64,000 nucleotides of DNA, from positions 22,082-86,081 of the forward strand of contig JAPDRN010000138.1 in assembly GCA_030247855.1 (NCBI GenBank), in the 5' to 3' direction. This DNA comes from Knufia peltigerae. Taxonomy: Eukaryota; Ascomycota; Eurotiomycetes; Chaetothyriales; Trichomeriaceae. The position numbers and the translations under genes were made by a program. Each line of letters begins with the position of its first letter. The stretch's first letter is position 1. The notes under the pieces are model-generated. The model was not told the DNA's origin, did no database searches, and saw nothing but the letters and a program-made list of their open reading frames with translations. Of the stretch, positions 20,671 to 31,457 are shown one piece after another.

Positions 20671-22092
20671 ATGGCTCATCGAGTCAATAATGACAGTGAT
20701 TCTTCTCACTCACCAGCCGCATCCATCCTATTGAAACTCATTGAAGATTATCACTCTTTCAATCCGAGTAGAGAAGTTCCCGTTTTACCTTACCCTACAC
20801 CTTTGGAATTCAGTAAACAAGTCGGGAGAGGTAGACCATGTGTTTATCGTCTTGATCCGAATGATCAGCCTCCACCGACCAGGAATGATGAGATCGATGA
20901 GGATGAGGAGGATGAAAAGGTACGAAATCGGCTAACAAAGGATGAGATGAAGAATATTCTGTCTTGTTCTGCATTCTCTTGGACTCGACAAAGTATGTGT
21001 GAAAAAGTCAAAGAGGATGTAGAAGTTGCCGTGACTCCGGATGGTAGAGCGGATTCTTTGTATCGTTTACCTCGACCTCAATCTCGACGGGGATTTTACA
21101 ACGAAGAAAAGGATGAGGATGAGGATGAGGATGAAGAAGCAGAAGAAGTATTTGTTCAACCCGCAACGATCAAAATGTCATTATCAACGTTATTTGATAA
21201 ACTACTCATCCCACAAGATGACGACGAGGAAGAGGATGATGACGAATACGAGGAAGAGTCGACAACAACAACAACTACCTCCATTGGTACGAATTCTACC
21301 AATGTCAATCGACGACGACACGAAAAGCGACAAAAAGATACAAAGCAATATTACCTTCAATCTCAAAACAGTAACCTGACGACGACGTCGTCCTCCTTGT
21401 CACCTTTGTTGGAAGATTTACCTCGACGGCATCTACCCTTTGCCGGGCCGGTTCTGGGCCAACCTGAAGCCGTCAACATTTGGATAGGTGGGAGTGGGAG
21501 TGTGACGAGTACTCACCGTGACCCGTACGAGAATTTATATCTAGTTCTCAAGGGATGTAAAACTTTCACACTCTATCCACCGGTCGAGGAATTGTGTTTG
21601 CACGCCAAAAGAGTCAGGACCGGTCGTCACGTTCTTGTAGACAGTGGTGACAACAAACAGGAAAAAGAAGAAGAATTTGAGATTGTACTGGACGATGATA
21701 TTCAACAACAAGAACAAGAAAAGAGTACTCCAGAAACCGAAACCGACACCGATACCGACACCGAATATGACAACAAAATACCTTGGATACCAATCGACCC
21801 AGATACAATCAATTTTTCATCTTCTGACACATCAGCAAAAACAAAATATCATTATTACAAATATTCAAACCCTATCAAGGTCAAAGTATGGGAAAATGAA
21901 ATCCTCTACTTACCTTCTGGTTGGTTTCATCATGTTCGTCAGGAGTGTGGCGTTTGGGACGACGACGGACAAATCGCCCCTTGTATCGCGGTCAATTACT
22001 GGTACGATATGGACTATGAAGGGGAAAAGTATGCCACACGAGAAATGATGACAAGATTGGTCGAAACGGTGAGAAGAGAAGAACAACGGTGA
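20671..22092 (+). CDS. JmjC hydroxylase, JMJD7-like
   Basis: A single exon encodes 473 residues. The cupin/JmjC core carries the iron-binding His282 and Asp284 (STHRDPYENLYLVLKG) and the distal His within WFHHVRQE (420-421), with FAGPVLGQPEAVNIWIG just upstream, as in JMJD7. JMJD7 is a 2-oxoglutarate and Fe(II)-dependent (3S)-lysyl hydroxylase acting on translation GTPases. The N-terminal LLKLIEDYHSFNPS and the P-T-P-LEFSKQVGRGRPCV block also fit. Unlike animal JMJD7 (about 320 residues), this protein has three acidic low-complexity inserts: about 73-88, 145-160 and 184-240, plus one between the two metal-binding halves (about 325-370). Base composition and codon use are AT-richer than in flanking genes. 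Confidence 0.88.
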   Translation: MAHRVNNDSDSSHSPAASILLKLIEDYHSFNPSREVPVLPYPTPLEFSKQVGRGRPCVYRLDPNDQPPPTRNDEIDEDEEDEKVRNRLTKDEMKNILSCSAFSWTRQSMCEKVKEDVEVAVTPDGRADSLYRLPRPQSRRGFYNEEKDEDEDEDEEAEEVFVQPATIKMSLSTLFDKLLIPQDDDEEEDDDEYEEESTTTTTTSIGTNSTNVNRRRHEKRQKDTKQYYLQSQNSNLTTTSSSLSPLLEDLPRRHLPFAGPVLGQPEAVNIWIGGSGSVTSTHRDPYENLYLVLKGCKTFTLYPPVEELCLHAKRVRTGRHVLVDSGDNKQEKEEEFEIVLDDDIQQQEQEKSTPETETDTDTDTEYDNKIPWIPIDPDTINFSSSDTSAKTKYHYYKYSNPIKVKVWENEILYLPSGWFHHVRQECGVWDDDGQIAPCIAVNYWYDMDYEGEKYATREMMTRLVETVRREEQR

Positions 22093-22375
22093 CAGTGACA
22101 AGTCAAGAACAGACAACAGAATCTGTAAAAGTGATGGAAGAAATCATTCTCTATTCTTCAGTTCTCGTGAATCTTCTTTCTTTCATGCCGTATGAAATTC
22201 TAGTGTCTGCGTCCATGTCTGTCTCAATGAAAGGATCGTCATTTCTCTGCTCAACCCACAGACCTAGGGGAGCATATTCGTCTTCTTAGTTGGTTCGTGT
22301 CAAGATCATTCCGAAAATTCCTTCGTCTCTCTCTCGTAATCACCACGTTCAGAGTCGTGCTTTATGGTCGGGTAG

Positions 22376-23238
22376 TCACGCAGCCTCCATCTTCTTGAGG
22401 ATCTCCGGGAACTCCTTCCAATCATACATGATGTGAGCGGCCTTGCATTGCTCAGTCAGAATCTTGGCCATCTGGTCCATCTTCTCTTTGCCCTCCTCGA
22501 TACCATAGACTCCGACGTAGCCAATCAATGGGATGCCGGCACGCATGGCAGCAGTGGCACCACTCTTGCTGTCCTCGACCGTGATGCATTCTTCCGGCTT
22601 GACACCGAGTTGCTCACAAGCGTAGAGGTAGATCTTGGGGTCGGGCTTGCTGGACGGTGGGTTGAGGGAGGTGGCGGCACTGTAGACATGGGCATTGGGG
22701 AAGTAGTGGTCAATGCCGACCTTCTCGAGGGAAGCAACGACACGGGGTTTGGCCGAGGTCGACACGACAGACATGGGGTATCCAGCCTTGTGTAGACGTT
22801 CCAACTCTTCTGGGGCACCGGGGCAAGGAGTGGCTTTGGCGCTGAGCTTCTTGATGACCTCTCCCAATTCACGGTTGACGTACTCCTCGAGCTGGTCGGG
22901 TGGCATCTGGAAGTTGTGCTTCTTCTGGAGTCCGACCATCATGCCACGGAAGTTCTGACCGACAAAGTCTTCGAGGAGAGAGTCGACGGTGTAGCGTTCG
23001 GGGACGTCATACTTGGCGAGGAGCTCATTGGTGAGATCGGCACAAGCTTCGAAGGCGAGACGTTCAGACAAGACGAGAGTGTTGTCGCAGTCGAGGAGGA
23101 TGTATTTGACCTAGAGCAAAGTAAGGAGTTAATTCAAAATGACACACGCAAGTGAGGTTTGATTCAATTTTTGTGAGGAGGCGGTCAAGGGGTGCGCAAG
23201 AGTATCTGGGGGAGGGTGGAGGTAAATACCTTTGGCAT
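22376..23238 (-). CDS. HAD-superfamily phosphatase
   Basis: A 9-base first exon (23238-23230, MPK) is spliced over a 119-nt intron (23229-23111) to the main exon 23110-22376, giving 247 residues. Splicing restores the catalytic motif I, YILLDCDNTLVL with Asp10 and Asp12, which the main exon alone would lack in an ATG-started frame. Motif II is VVSTSAKP, motif III lies at the Lys of PSSKPDPKIY, and motif IV is CITVEDSKSGATAA. The alpha-helical cap follows motif I, as in the beta-phosphoglucomutase/YieH-type HAD group. Substrate is unknown; a sugar phosphate or other small phosphomonoester is likely from the family. The gene is convergent with the JMJD7-like gene. Confidence 0.88.
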
Positions 23239-24360
23239 TTTGGCGGTTGATGGTTTGTGATTGTTGTTGGAGAAGGAAGAAAGGTGGTCTGAGAGAAATT
23301 GTTCTATTGAGAAGAGGTACGAGTAGTGGGAGCAAAGAAGAAAAAAAAGAAGAAATTGTGATTGTTTTCTTTTTGAAGGAGTGGGATGTATGAATGGTCA
23401 AGTGTGAGCTGGACAAATGGGTGTTTTAAAATGGAAGCAGCGACGCCCAACGACTTTTTTGTGGCGGAGGGCGGTTTAAGCGATCAACAGTGAATGCGGA
23501 TTGGAAAACATGGGGAAGACAAATACTCCGTAGTACTCCGTACATAGAACCAATTCTAGGGAGTACAAGTATGAGTACATACGGTGAAAGGGAGAAACTA
23601 CTCCATACTTGTCCATGTACTGTTGATGCTCTAATACGTCATGCCACCAAGTTACTGAACAGAAGTACTCCGTACGAGTACCTTATTGAGGTGACCTCCT
23701 CTATGCTTTATATCACCACATATACACCATCATACAAAACACTCTGTGTATCACTAGATTGATACAAATGAATAGAAATGAACTTCACATTCATATTCAT
23801 GTTTATCAAGTATGTACATTTCATGATCAAAATAACATAACCAGACACCCCTTGTCCTCCTCTAACCCCGAAACGCCACAAAATCCACCAAAATTCTTTA
23901 GCACCCGCGCAAACGATCATCAGCCACCGACGCCCAACAAGCAAAATGACGTCGACTTTTGCCCTTCCAATCTTCACAAGCCTTCATGATTGACATTTCC
24001 ATTCCATGTTTTTTGTAGCCAACCATGCAATGATCTCGACATTCATACCTCGTTCAAAAGTGAGAACGTAGTCGAGTCCCTGCATACAGAGTACCCTGTA
24101 CATCTTACCGCTACGAGTAATGAGCAATCAGTGGCTTACCCTGTATTGCCCTTGCAGATTAAAAAGCCACCGCCATCACCTGCAAGGTATGGGCACCAGT
24201 ATGTACAGTAGAACGTCGTCAATCATACAAATATCCTTGGTTACCATCCTTCAGACACAAATTTGTCTCATGTTTTGCTCGCTCACCCCACTGAATAACA
24301 AAGTACTCCCTACAAAACTGCCCATTTTGTCTGTTTTCTTTTTTGGTGTTGTCGGGCAGA
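23239..24360. other. Intergenic with clustered TACGGAGTA motifs
   Basis: This 1.1-kb spacer lies between the divergent HAD and Pmp3-family genes. It holds three exact copies of TACTCCGTA (the reverse complement of TACGGAGTA) at 23524, 23534 and 23666. Small open frames here lack coding character. No RNA gene is seen. Confidence 0.5.
23524..23542. repeat. Tandem pair of TACTCCGTA
   Basis: Two exact copies start 10 bases apart (23524 and 23534), with a third at 23666-23674. They belong to the dispersed 9-mer family that recurs in intergenic DNA across this window. The role is unknown. Confidence 0.8.
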
Positions 24361-24810
24361 ATGAGAATCCCACTCTTCAAACGTTTGGTCATCACCACCT
24401 TCAACATCTTCTTCCCACCTCTGGCCGTCCTTCTCATCACCGGTCCGAATGAAGACTTTGTCTTCAACTGCGTCATGTTTTTACTAGCCGTGATCCCTTC
24501 CCACGTCCACGGCTTCTACATCTCGTTGACCTACTTCAATCGGAAACGAAAGATCCGCAACGGTGTCTACCCGGGCAAACCGAAATCCCTGATCTGGAGC
24601 GAACGTGTGAACAACGGTGGTGCGGGCTGGAAGGAGGTGGAGAGACTGAGGCGGCAGCAGAAGGAAGGCGGTCGCTTGAGCAGGAGGATCAGTCGTCACA
24701 AGGTCACCACCAATGACGGCTACAAAGAGTACGCCGTGAGCCCTCAGTTGAGCAGGACAGACACGGGGAGAAGTAGCAGGAGGAGGGCCAATGGTAGGGG
24801 ACAACGATGA
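24361..24810 (+). CDS. Pmp3/Sna-family membrane protein
   Basis: A single exon with ATG at 24361 encodes 149 residues. The first 60 residues match the Pmp3 (UPF0057) fold: FFPPLAVLLITGPNEDFVFN forms the first membrane segment with its conserved Pro pair, and CVMFLLAVIPSHVHGFYISL the second. Members are small plasma-membrane or vacuolar proteolipids that modulate membrane potential or are sorted to the vacuole. The long basic hydrophilic tail (about 90 residues, rich in Arg, Ser and Lys) resembles the extended Sna-type members more than the roughly 55-residue Pmp3. The tail has no clear PPxY motif. The gene converges on the carboxypeptidase gene, about 215 bases away. Confidence 0.88.
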   Translation: MRIPLFKRLVITTFNIFFPPLAVLLITGPNEDFVFNCVMFLLAVIPSHVHGFYISLTYFNRKRKIRNGVYPGKPKSLIWSERVNNGGAGWKEVERLRRQQKEGGRLSRRISRHKVTTNDGYKEYAVSPQLSRTDTGRSSRRRANGRGQR

Positions 24811-25026
24811 GAAAGGAAAAGACGAATGTTGTGGTTTCCTTCTTCACAAGATGGTGTTTTGGCTACCTACAACCATACTCTGGTTCCTTTCGCGTGCGAT
24901 AAGCCATGGGTTTGGCTGGTGGGGATGGGACAATTGTCCCCTGTTTTGCCCAAACCCTTCCTATCCTGCTTTACGAGATCAATGATGAGAATTGGAATAT
25001 CCGCTGCCTTCTGGGGGCGCACCGCA

Positions 25027-26986
25027 TTACAATGTCTCGGTGTGTCCCAACAGCCACTGCAAATGACGATATGACGACCTGGGTTGGAATTGAGGCTGCA
25101 TATGACCACAGAAAAATGTCCTGTGTATAAACAGATATTGTCAGCATTGCATTCCACACATAACGGTCTCATTCTTCAATAAGTATGGACGACTTACTCT
25201 GCCCACATCAACCCTCGCTCGAAATGTTGCACGCCCATCGTACCCTGCGGATCATCCACATCGTCAAACCCGCTAGACGCAAAGATGGCCTCGTACTGGA
25301 GGTCGGGCTCCATTATGGTGATGGGCTTGACCGGCTTGTTCTGAAACCCCAACAAGCCGCCCCAGGTCATGTTCTGGATCGCGAGGAGCGTTCCCGTCGT
25401 GGGAGTCTCGAAGTCGAGGTCGCTGTTGGCCACGAGAACCCTCCGAGTCGCCTCGATCACCCGCGGGAGGACGCGTTGGATGGGATCGGCAGACATGTCA
25501 CCCAGGTTCTGTGGTCCACCTTGGCCTTCGACGAAAGGGTTGCCATTGCACAGTGACCATTCACGATCGACGGGGGCGTGCATGGCCTTTTTGACGTCCT
25601 CGCGGTCAAAATATACGGGCGTGTTGGGATAACTGTAGATCAGATCACTGGGAAACCCCAGAGGGTCGCCTTGCAGAGGACATTGGAGGGTTATCAGGTA
25701 CGGATTGAAACATGGATTTGCACCGTACGCGGCAAAGTACGCGGCGTGCCATATGTCGCAGTCCGCGTCGACGGTGGAATTGAAGTACTTGGGGGGCTGG
25801 ACTTGGGACGGCGGGAACTTGTCGACGTGGGTATCGCGATAATCCACATAACCACACGTCTGGTCGATCGAGGCCAGCTTGGCCATGAAAGAACTGTTGT
25901 AGCCCAAGACATTGTTGTACTTTTCGATGAGAGGGTATATGACAGCTTGCGTCTGGACCCATCCGAATTCTCCGATCGTAGGGTTGTAGGTCAATGCGCC
26001 TGAGGCAGTTAGGGTTGGGAATCTGGACAGTCAGAAAAAACAAAAAACCTAACATACCGGAAAGATTGAAGTGGTTGGAATCATTCCTGTCGAGCATACC
26101 AGACGCGATGTAGGGAACGTATCGTCCTGCATAGCTCTCGCCCGTGACATAGATTTTGAACTTGGAGATAGCAAAAATCTTTTGGAAATTGAAAAAGAAG
26201 TCGTTGAACTCCTCTGCGATTCCTTCCTCGGTCCTCGCACGGGGCTCACCAATGGAGAAGCCAACGCCGACGGGATATTCGACCCTAGACCAAAACCAAA
26301 AACCAAAAAGTATTCAGTTGTCGCATTGGAATGGGGCGAAAGGACAGCTAAAAGAGCCGCAAAACATACCAGAGCACATTTGTGAGGTTAACCCAGGAAT
26401 ACTTATTGATAGTTGGACTGAATTGACCCCAGGCCCATTGGAACTTGCCGTTCTCCTGTAAAAATCCCTCGAGTGAGCTACAACCTGCATGTATTGGATC
26501 AGTGACCGCACAGGATGCTGCTGGTGCTGCCGTCTATCATGACTTGCTCACCAGGACCACCGTTCAGCCAAATGGTAATTTCGTCGACGGGCTCTCCCAC
26601 ACGAGGCTGAAAGACAAAGAACAAACCCCTAGAGGCGTTGTTCAAGTCGATCGGTACAACACCAGAGTATAACTCCCCGAGGTCAAAGTCCATCTCCGGC
26701 AAAGACTCGACCAAGTATTCTGTCGGCGACTCGTGAGTGGTTGATCGGCATTGGCGACATGGAGCGACGACCACTCACTCTTCGTATTGTTTTTGTAGAA
26801 CCGGAAGGGAGCAGCACGTTCCTCGAGACCCTGCGAGGGACCTGAAGGAAGCATGACTCGCGTCACTTGATCTCGTCGCACAGCTTCTGATAGTAAGCCG
26901 CCGGGTCTCATGCTGCTCACCCTCAAAGTAGACACTGCGACGACCAACAATACCGTAGTCCAGATATATGAAAGCATGTCGTGCAT
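25027..26986 (-). CDS. Secreted serine carboxypeptidase, S10 family
   Basis: Six exons join in phase: 26986-26779, 26719-26552, 26484-26370, 26284-26058, 25999-25198 and 25120-25027, for 537 residues. The N-terminus MHDMLSYIWTTVLLVVAVST is a signal peptide. Family blocks are WLNGGPGCSSLEGFLQENG (oxyanion region, assembled across exons 2 and 3), YPVGVGFS, GESYAGRYVPYIAS with nucleophile Ser214, and NSDLDFETPTTGTLLAIQNM containing the catalytic Asp (Asp433 or Asp435). The last exon, only 94 bases, supplies FCGHMQPQFQP with catalytic His513. Reading on without splicing stops at 25194 and loses that His. NSD replaces the usual NGD before the Asp. Several N-x-S/T sites suggest glycosylation. Expected activity is removal of C-terminal residues from peptides outside the cell or in the vacuole. 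Confidence 0.92.
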
Positions 26987-27911
26987 CTTTCTTCGATTCC
27001 TGTCTGCAAGAGATCCAGAAGATACCGATATCTGGAATGCCAACTTTGCAGTGTGAACCCTTGAATATATAGAGGCTCGGGAAGAGACTCCTCGCGATCC
27101 GGCCCTTTCCACCACAGGATATTGACTCGACGTCCTTTACCAGGCATGAGAGCCGTGGCTATGGAAGAAAAGAGTAATGTATGACATGACCTGATGGCAA
27201 GTAGTCGGCCTAGTGACGGATTAGGAAACCGTTCTGCATCTAGAGTGAGATGATTGGTCAGATCGGAGAGCTTGGAATGGGTTGGACTTCAGGCACGGCT
27301 TGGAAGTCTGGAAGTGAAGATGAGGAGGACGACAGGACTTACTTGGAACGGATTCTCAGCGAGCCACCATCTACGCTAACATGATCTTAGCTTTTCTGCT
27401 CTCAGCAAGCCCGGTCTAAGCCACAATACGATAATTCAATGGCCAAGCGAGGTCAGCTGTTGAGGAGTAGGAAACCAACTGGTACTTTTCATAAAAACAA
27501 TAGCATGGCTGCAGGAAGATGATCTTGGAGGGACAAGATGGCGTCAGGGGCTGAGGCAAGGTAATCGTTTGGTACGAGGGTGATTGAAACACAAGTGATG
27601 GACGAGAGGGAGATTGATAAAACTCGGGGAGACTGCCAGGCCAGAACAATGGATCGAACAACACACTAACAAAAGTCCACAAGGACAAAATATTCAGATG
27701 TCCATATAAGCCAGGGACAACAATATTGTAATTGTAAGAAGTATCTGCATCCCTATGGCCTTCAGGATCTTCGTAAATGCTCCTCAGAAGTGTCATGGTC
27801 CTCAAGGGGATATCTTCCGTGTCGGTCATTGATCGTACAAGACATTAAAGAATACTTCGAGGTAATATTCTAGTGTGGAGCAGGTGTCTTTCCAGCCCCG
27901 AGACACACGGG
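26987..27911. other. Intergenic, no firm gene
   Basis: This stretch contains the carboxypeptidase promoter and the 3' region of the SH3 gene. A 137-codon open frame on the minus strand (27829-27416) is present, but its composition and lack of any recognisable motif do not support a gene. Confidence 0.45.
27064..27075 (-). promoter_or_regulatory. TATA box of the carboxypeptidase gene
   Basis: The minus strand reads CCTCTATATATTC about 80 bases before the ATG at 26986. The spacing and sequence suit a fungal TATA box with a short leader. Confidence 0.5.
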
Positions 27912-29264
27912 TCAGCTTGTGTCTGGTATTTCCTCATGCTTCGGCTTGGTGGCCTGGGTCGGAGTACTTTCTTCGTTCTTTCCCGGTAAAGGATATGGGC
28001 TGAAGTCTCGACTGCTGGTGCTAAAGTTGGACTGGATGGGAGGATGTTTTGCACCTGCGGAACCACCATTCGTCGATTTGTCGGCCGCTTTTTCGGTCGG
28101 AAAGTTATGGTTATTCGGTACTGGTGTGTTCATGGCGCTCGGGTCTGTTGAGACAGGGCTCGTCACATCTTCGGTGTCGTCCAATGTCACGGAGTTCAAG
28201 CCGTGCAAACCACCTTCAATGTCTCTCACAAGTCTCACGAACTCCTCAGGCACGAGACCACTCTCCCCAGTTCGAGGATCTTCAGCGACCAGCCATCCTT
28301 GGCCATGACGATATGATACTAGAATGATCTGGCCTTCCTTCAGCGGCAGCTCATTTTGGTGTTCGCTCTCAAAATCAAACAGTGCGACAGCTTTCCCGTG
28401 CATTTCTTCGTCGGGGCTGGCGATTGTAAATGAGTAATCTTTGGAAAAGCGCGTGTCATCTTCAGCTTCGGAAAAGTCATCCTCGGACATGGGCTCTTGA
28501 AGTCGAATTGGTGATTGCTTTCTTTGCAATGGTTTGGCAAAGTTTGAATCTCGGTGCTGCGGCGGCTGCGGCTGGCCCGGAAATCGCAGCACATTATTGT
28601 CGTAAGTATCTACAGCCTCACCCGGCCCGTCCACCTCATCTGGAAGGGTGGGATCGACCAAATATCCACGATGAGGCCCTGCATCGCCTGGGGACCTCCC
28701 TCGATCGTTGGACTTGTGCTTTTTATGTCTGCTCGTGGTGACAATGGGTGACTGGATGTCATCGTCTTCGCTGTATGGAGGCCCATCGTCTTTGAACGCC
28801 AGTGCGGGTAGTCTGTCACGATTCCATGAGGAAGGCGGCGTCTCTGACATCCAAGGCGGTGTTGCTGACCAGTGCCCTCTTCCGTCTTCCCAAGTGGAAA
28901 CAGCGGGATCTGACAGTCTCCGTGACTCGCTCACTGGCGTCGATAGCCCCGACTGGTTCGGCGGCGGACCGTAGTGTAGGGGATGTGTCGATAAGTATGC
29001 AAAATCTCGTACAAGGGTATAGGGAAGGCTCGAATGGAAAGCAGGAAAAACGTGTGACGATGGTCTAGATTGCGGCTGATGTGAGGCCTTGGAATGGTTG
29101 GAAAATGAGGACATTCGCCTTTCGACGTATGATGTCGGTCTTTGTGAACTCGCCCTTCGCAACATAGGTGTAGTTGTTATTAAAGGAGGAAGAGCGGGAG
29201 GACTCGTGGTGGCTGCGCCCAAAGGCGGTGACATGGTAGGAGGTGAGGCTGTGATGGTGGCCAT
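27912..29264 (-). CDS. SH3-domain protein, Nbp2-like
   Basis: A single exon encodes 450 residues from the ATG at 29264; an upstream in-frame ATG at 29381 would add 39 unconserved residues. One SH3 domain lies at about residues 289-348, beginning HGKAVALFDFESEHQNELPL, with the conserved GWLVAEDPRTGESGLVPEEFV end. The combination of a disordered Ser/Pro-rich N-terminus, an acidic block just before the SH3 and this specific GESGLVPEE signature fits the Nbp2/Skb5 group. In yeasts these proteins recruit the phosphatase Ptc1 to MAP-kinase modules and so damp stress signalling. The C-terminal 100 residues are low-complexity. Orthology is likely but not proven. Confidence 0.8.
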   Translation of the reverse strand: MATITASPPTMSPPLGAATTSPPALPPLITTTPMLRRASSQRPTSYVERRMSSFSNHSKASHQPQSRPSSHVFPAFHSSLPYTLVRDFAYLSTHPLHYGPPPNQSGLSTPVSESRRLSDPAVSTWEDGRGHWSATPPWMSETPPSSWNRDRLPALAFKDDGPPYSEDDDIQSPIVTTSRHKKHKSNDRGRSPGDAGPHRGYLVDPTLPDEVDGPGEAVDTYDNNVLRFPGQPQPPQHRDSNFAKPLQRKQSPIRLQEPMSEDDFSEAEDDTRFSKDYSFTIASPDEEMHGKAVALFDFESEHQNELPLKEGQIILVSYRHGQGWLVAEDPRTGESGLVPEEFVRLVRDIEGGLHGLNSVTLDDTEDVTSPVSTDPSAMNTPVPNNHNFPTEKAADKSTNGGSAGAKHPPIQSNFSTSSRDFSPYPLPGKNEESTPTQATKPKHEEIPDTS

Positions 29265-30551
29265 TATCGAAAGGGTGAAAGAGGACCGGCCGCCCACGGC
29301 CACGAGGAAGAAAAGAGTATTCGAGAAAAGAAATAAACGATGTTCAATTCGGCATGCGCGCTTGCAGGCACGAGAATTCAATCGGCGGCTAACAAGGATG
29401 CTCGAGTCGCTTAGAGAAAGGCGAGAAGGCGTAAAAGGGCGAAGACGGCGAGCGCTTAAGGATTATTGGGCCAGAGACCTATAGAGGGACTTTATTCGAG
29501 GATGCTTGAGATGTTCATGTAGAGTCGGTTATGGTGTGAGAAAAGGACGTTCAGCTGGAACCGGTGGAAGTTGTGTTGTTGAGATCGAGGCCAGGACAGA
29601 ATGCGCCGGAGCTATTTTTGGATACACAGCAGACGAGGCGGAAGCGTGAGAGGTCAGAGCGAAGGAGAACGGTAGTTGTAGAAGGACATGGTTGTTGTCA
29701 ACGGTCAGCAAAGAGAAAAGAGAAGTTCTTGGATATAGCGAGAGGGTAGCGAAGATCTAGCCATGACCATGAGTCGAGTGGTATGCAGATCAAACAGTCC
29801 ATCGCTGTGGCCGCCGTCGATATGCTGGGTGGCCACTGTACGGAGACTTTGGTTGCCCTGCCCACTGGGTCAAATTAAATAGGGACCGTCTGACTAAACT
29901 AGCCGCCTGGGGAGCCTCATACGGAGTATTGCCTACGGAGATACTACCTACCTGGATAGTAACGTTCCCAAGTACTATGAACTGTGTCTTAGAGTCCAGC
30001 CAGAAGTCTCAATATGCATCTAGTTGCCTGAATAATGAGTCCTTGCCTAGGTCTGCCTCTTTGTGGTGCACTCATCATTCGTAGTTTGTGGACGGCCTGA
30101 TCCCGTTGACGCTCCATACTAAACTTCCCTACTGTCTGACGGTCGTAATATCCCAATGGCTTTTTGTAGTAGCTCGTTTCAGACAATCTGGTCTAAGCCT
30201 TTTTTGGATTGGAAGACAGCATTCCACTCATCGAACATTTTCCTCCAGATCTAAATGTACAAGTGTTGTAGCGAGTATGATCATTCGACATCAACATATT
30301 CATTTTCACAGCGGTAAGTCATGCGTGCCCATTGCCCTTGTTCCTGACTTTAATTCAATGATGATCACCAATATTGGAGCTGTCCTAGTCCAACGATGAG
30401 GACAACTTACTTTTACGCAACTTTGCTGAACGCAAACACCTACCATCTTTCCTTTGCATATACTGATTTATGAAGTCAACACTAACATCCTCGACCCAAG
30501 ACTTCACACCATGATAATATCATAGTAACATTCTATTTCCTCCTTCCTACC
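29265..30551. other. Divergent spacer, one TACGGAGTA copy
   Basis: The spacer separates the SH3 gene and SSU72, which are divergent. It has one exact TACGGAGTA at 29920-29928, with a partial copy a few bases later. An open plus-strand frame at 29089-29484 overlaps the SH3 gene start and is judged a shadow. No RNA gene is seen. Confidence 0.45.
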
Positions 30552-31457
30552 ATGTCGACCGATCCTCGATTGGCCCGCCTCCAGGGCCGCACTAACACTC
30601 CACAACCTCCCAAACCGCAGACACCACCAGCTCCTGCTACAGTCGCGGTAGAGTCCCCTTCACAAGCAACACCTCCACAGGTTGACGGAAGCGTTGATAC
30701 GCCAGCACCCGTGGCAGCACCTGCAGAACAACCTGACACGTCGTTCAAGCTCAAATTCTGCACAGTATGCGCCTCGAATAACAACAGAAGCATGGAAGCG
30801 CATTTGCGACTGTCGACCTCAGATCATAAATACCCCGTAATTTCTTTCGGTACGGGCTCCTACGTACGACTGCCTGGCCCTTCAATCTCCCAACCTCAAG
30901 TCTACAATTTCAACACGACGTCCTACACGAAAATGTACGACGAATTAAACGCTCAAGATTCCAGACTATACCGTAATAACGGCATTCTGAACATGCTGGA
31001 TAGAAATAGGAACATCAAGTGGGGACCGGAAAGATTTCACGACTGGGTTGTCGGCGCGGCGAGAATGGAGGCTCTGAATCGGGGAGACAAGGGCGCCGCC
31101 GGTGCCGAAGGAGGTGTGGTCGACGTCATTTTCACCTGCGAAGAGCGATGCTGGGATGCTGTAGTGGACAATTTGCTAGATAGAGGAGCGCCCCTCAATC
31201 GGCCAGTGCATGTGTTCAACATTGATATTAAGGACAATCACGAAGAGGCACTTGTTGGTGGCGGAGCAATCCTCGAGTTGGCAGATGCTCTCAATGAAGC
31301 TGCAGTACAAGAGAGGCAACTCAATGGCTCGACTGGTTGGGAAAATGGAACCGGAGTTGCACGGCAGAGTTTCGATGAGAGAGTGCCCGATATCCTGGCT
31401 AGTTGGCAGGAAAGGTGGCCCAACCTTCCTGCATTATGGACTCTTTCTTGGTTCTGA
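30552..31457 (+). CDS. SSU72: RNA polymerase II CTD phosphatase Ssu72
   Basis: A single exon encodes 301 residues. A Pro/Ala-rich N-terminal extension of about 62 residues precedes the phosphatase domain, which starts FKLKFCTVCASNNNRSMEAH. This contains the C-x5-R loop with nucleophile Cys73 and Arg79. Other Ssu72 blocks include VISFGTGSYVRLPGPS, WGPERFHDW, VDVIFTCEERCWDAVVD, RPVHVFNIDIKDNHEEA and the C-terminal WQERWPNLPALWTLSWF. Ssu72 removes phosphate from Ser5 and Ser7 of the polymerase II C-terminal repeats and acts in 3'-end processing with the cleavage and polyadenylation factor. The extension is absent in yeast Ssu72 and common in Eurotiomycetes. Confidence 0.97.
   Translation: MSTDPRLARLQGRTNTPQPPKPQTPPAPATVAVESPSQATPPQVDGSVDTPAPVAAPAEQPDTSFKLKFCTVCASNNNRSMEAHLRLSTSDHKYPVISFGTGSYVRLPGPSISQPQVYNFNTTSYTKMYDELNAQDSRLYRNNGILNMLDRNRNIKWGPERFHDWVVGAARMEALNRGDKGAAGAEGGVVDVIFTCEERCWDAVVDNLLDRGAPLNRPVHVFNIDIKDNHEEALVGGGAILELADALNEAAVQERQLNGSTGWENGTGVARQSFDERVPDILASWQERWPNLPALWTLSWF

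Noticed and set aside
27416..27829. 137-codon minus-strand frame
   Set aside because: There is no motif, no splice support and no codon bias; it sits in a normal spacer.
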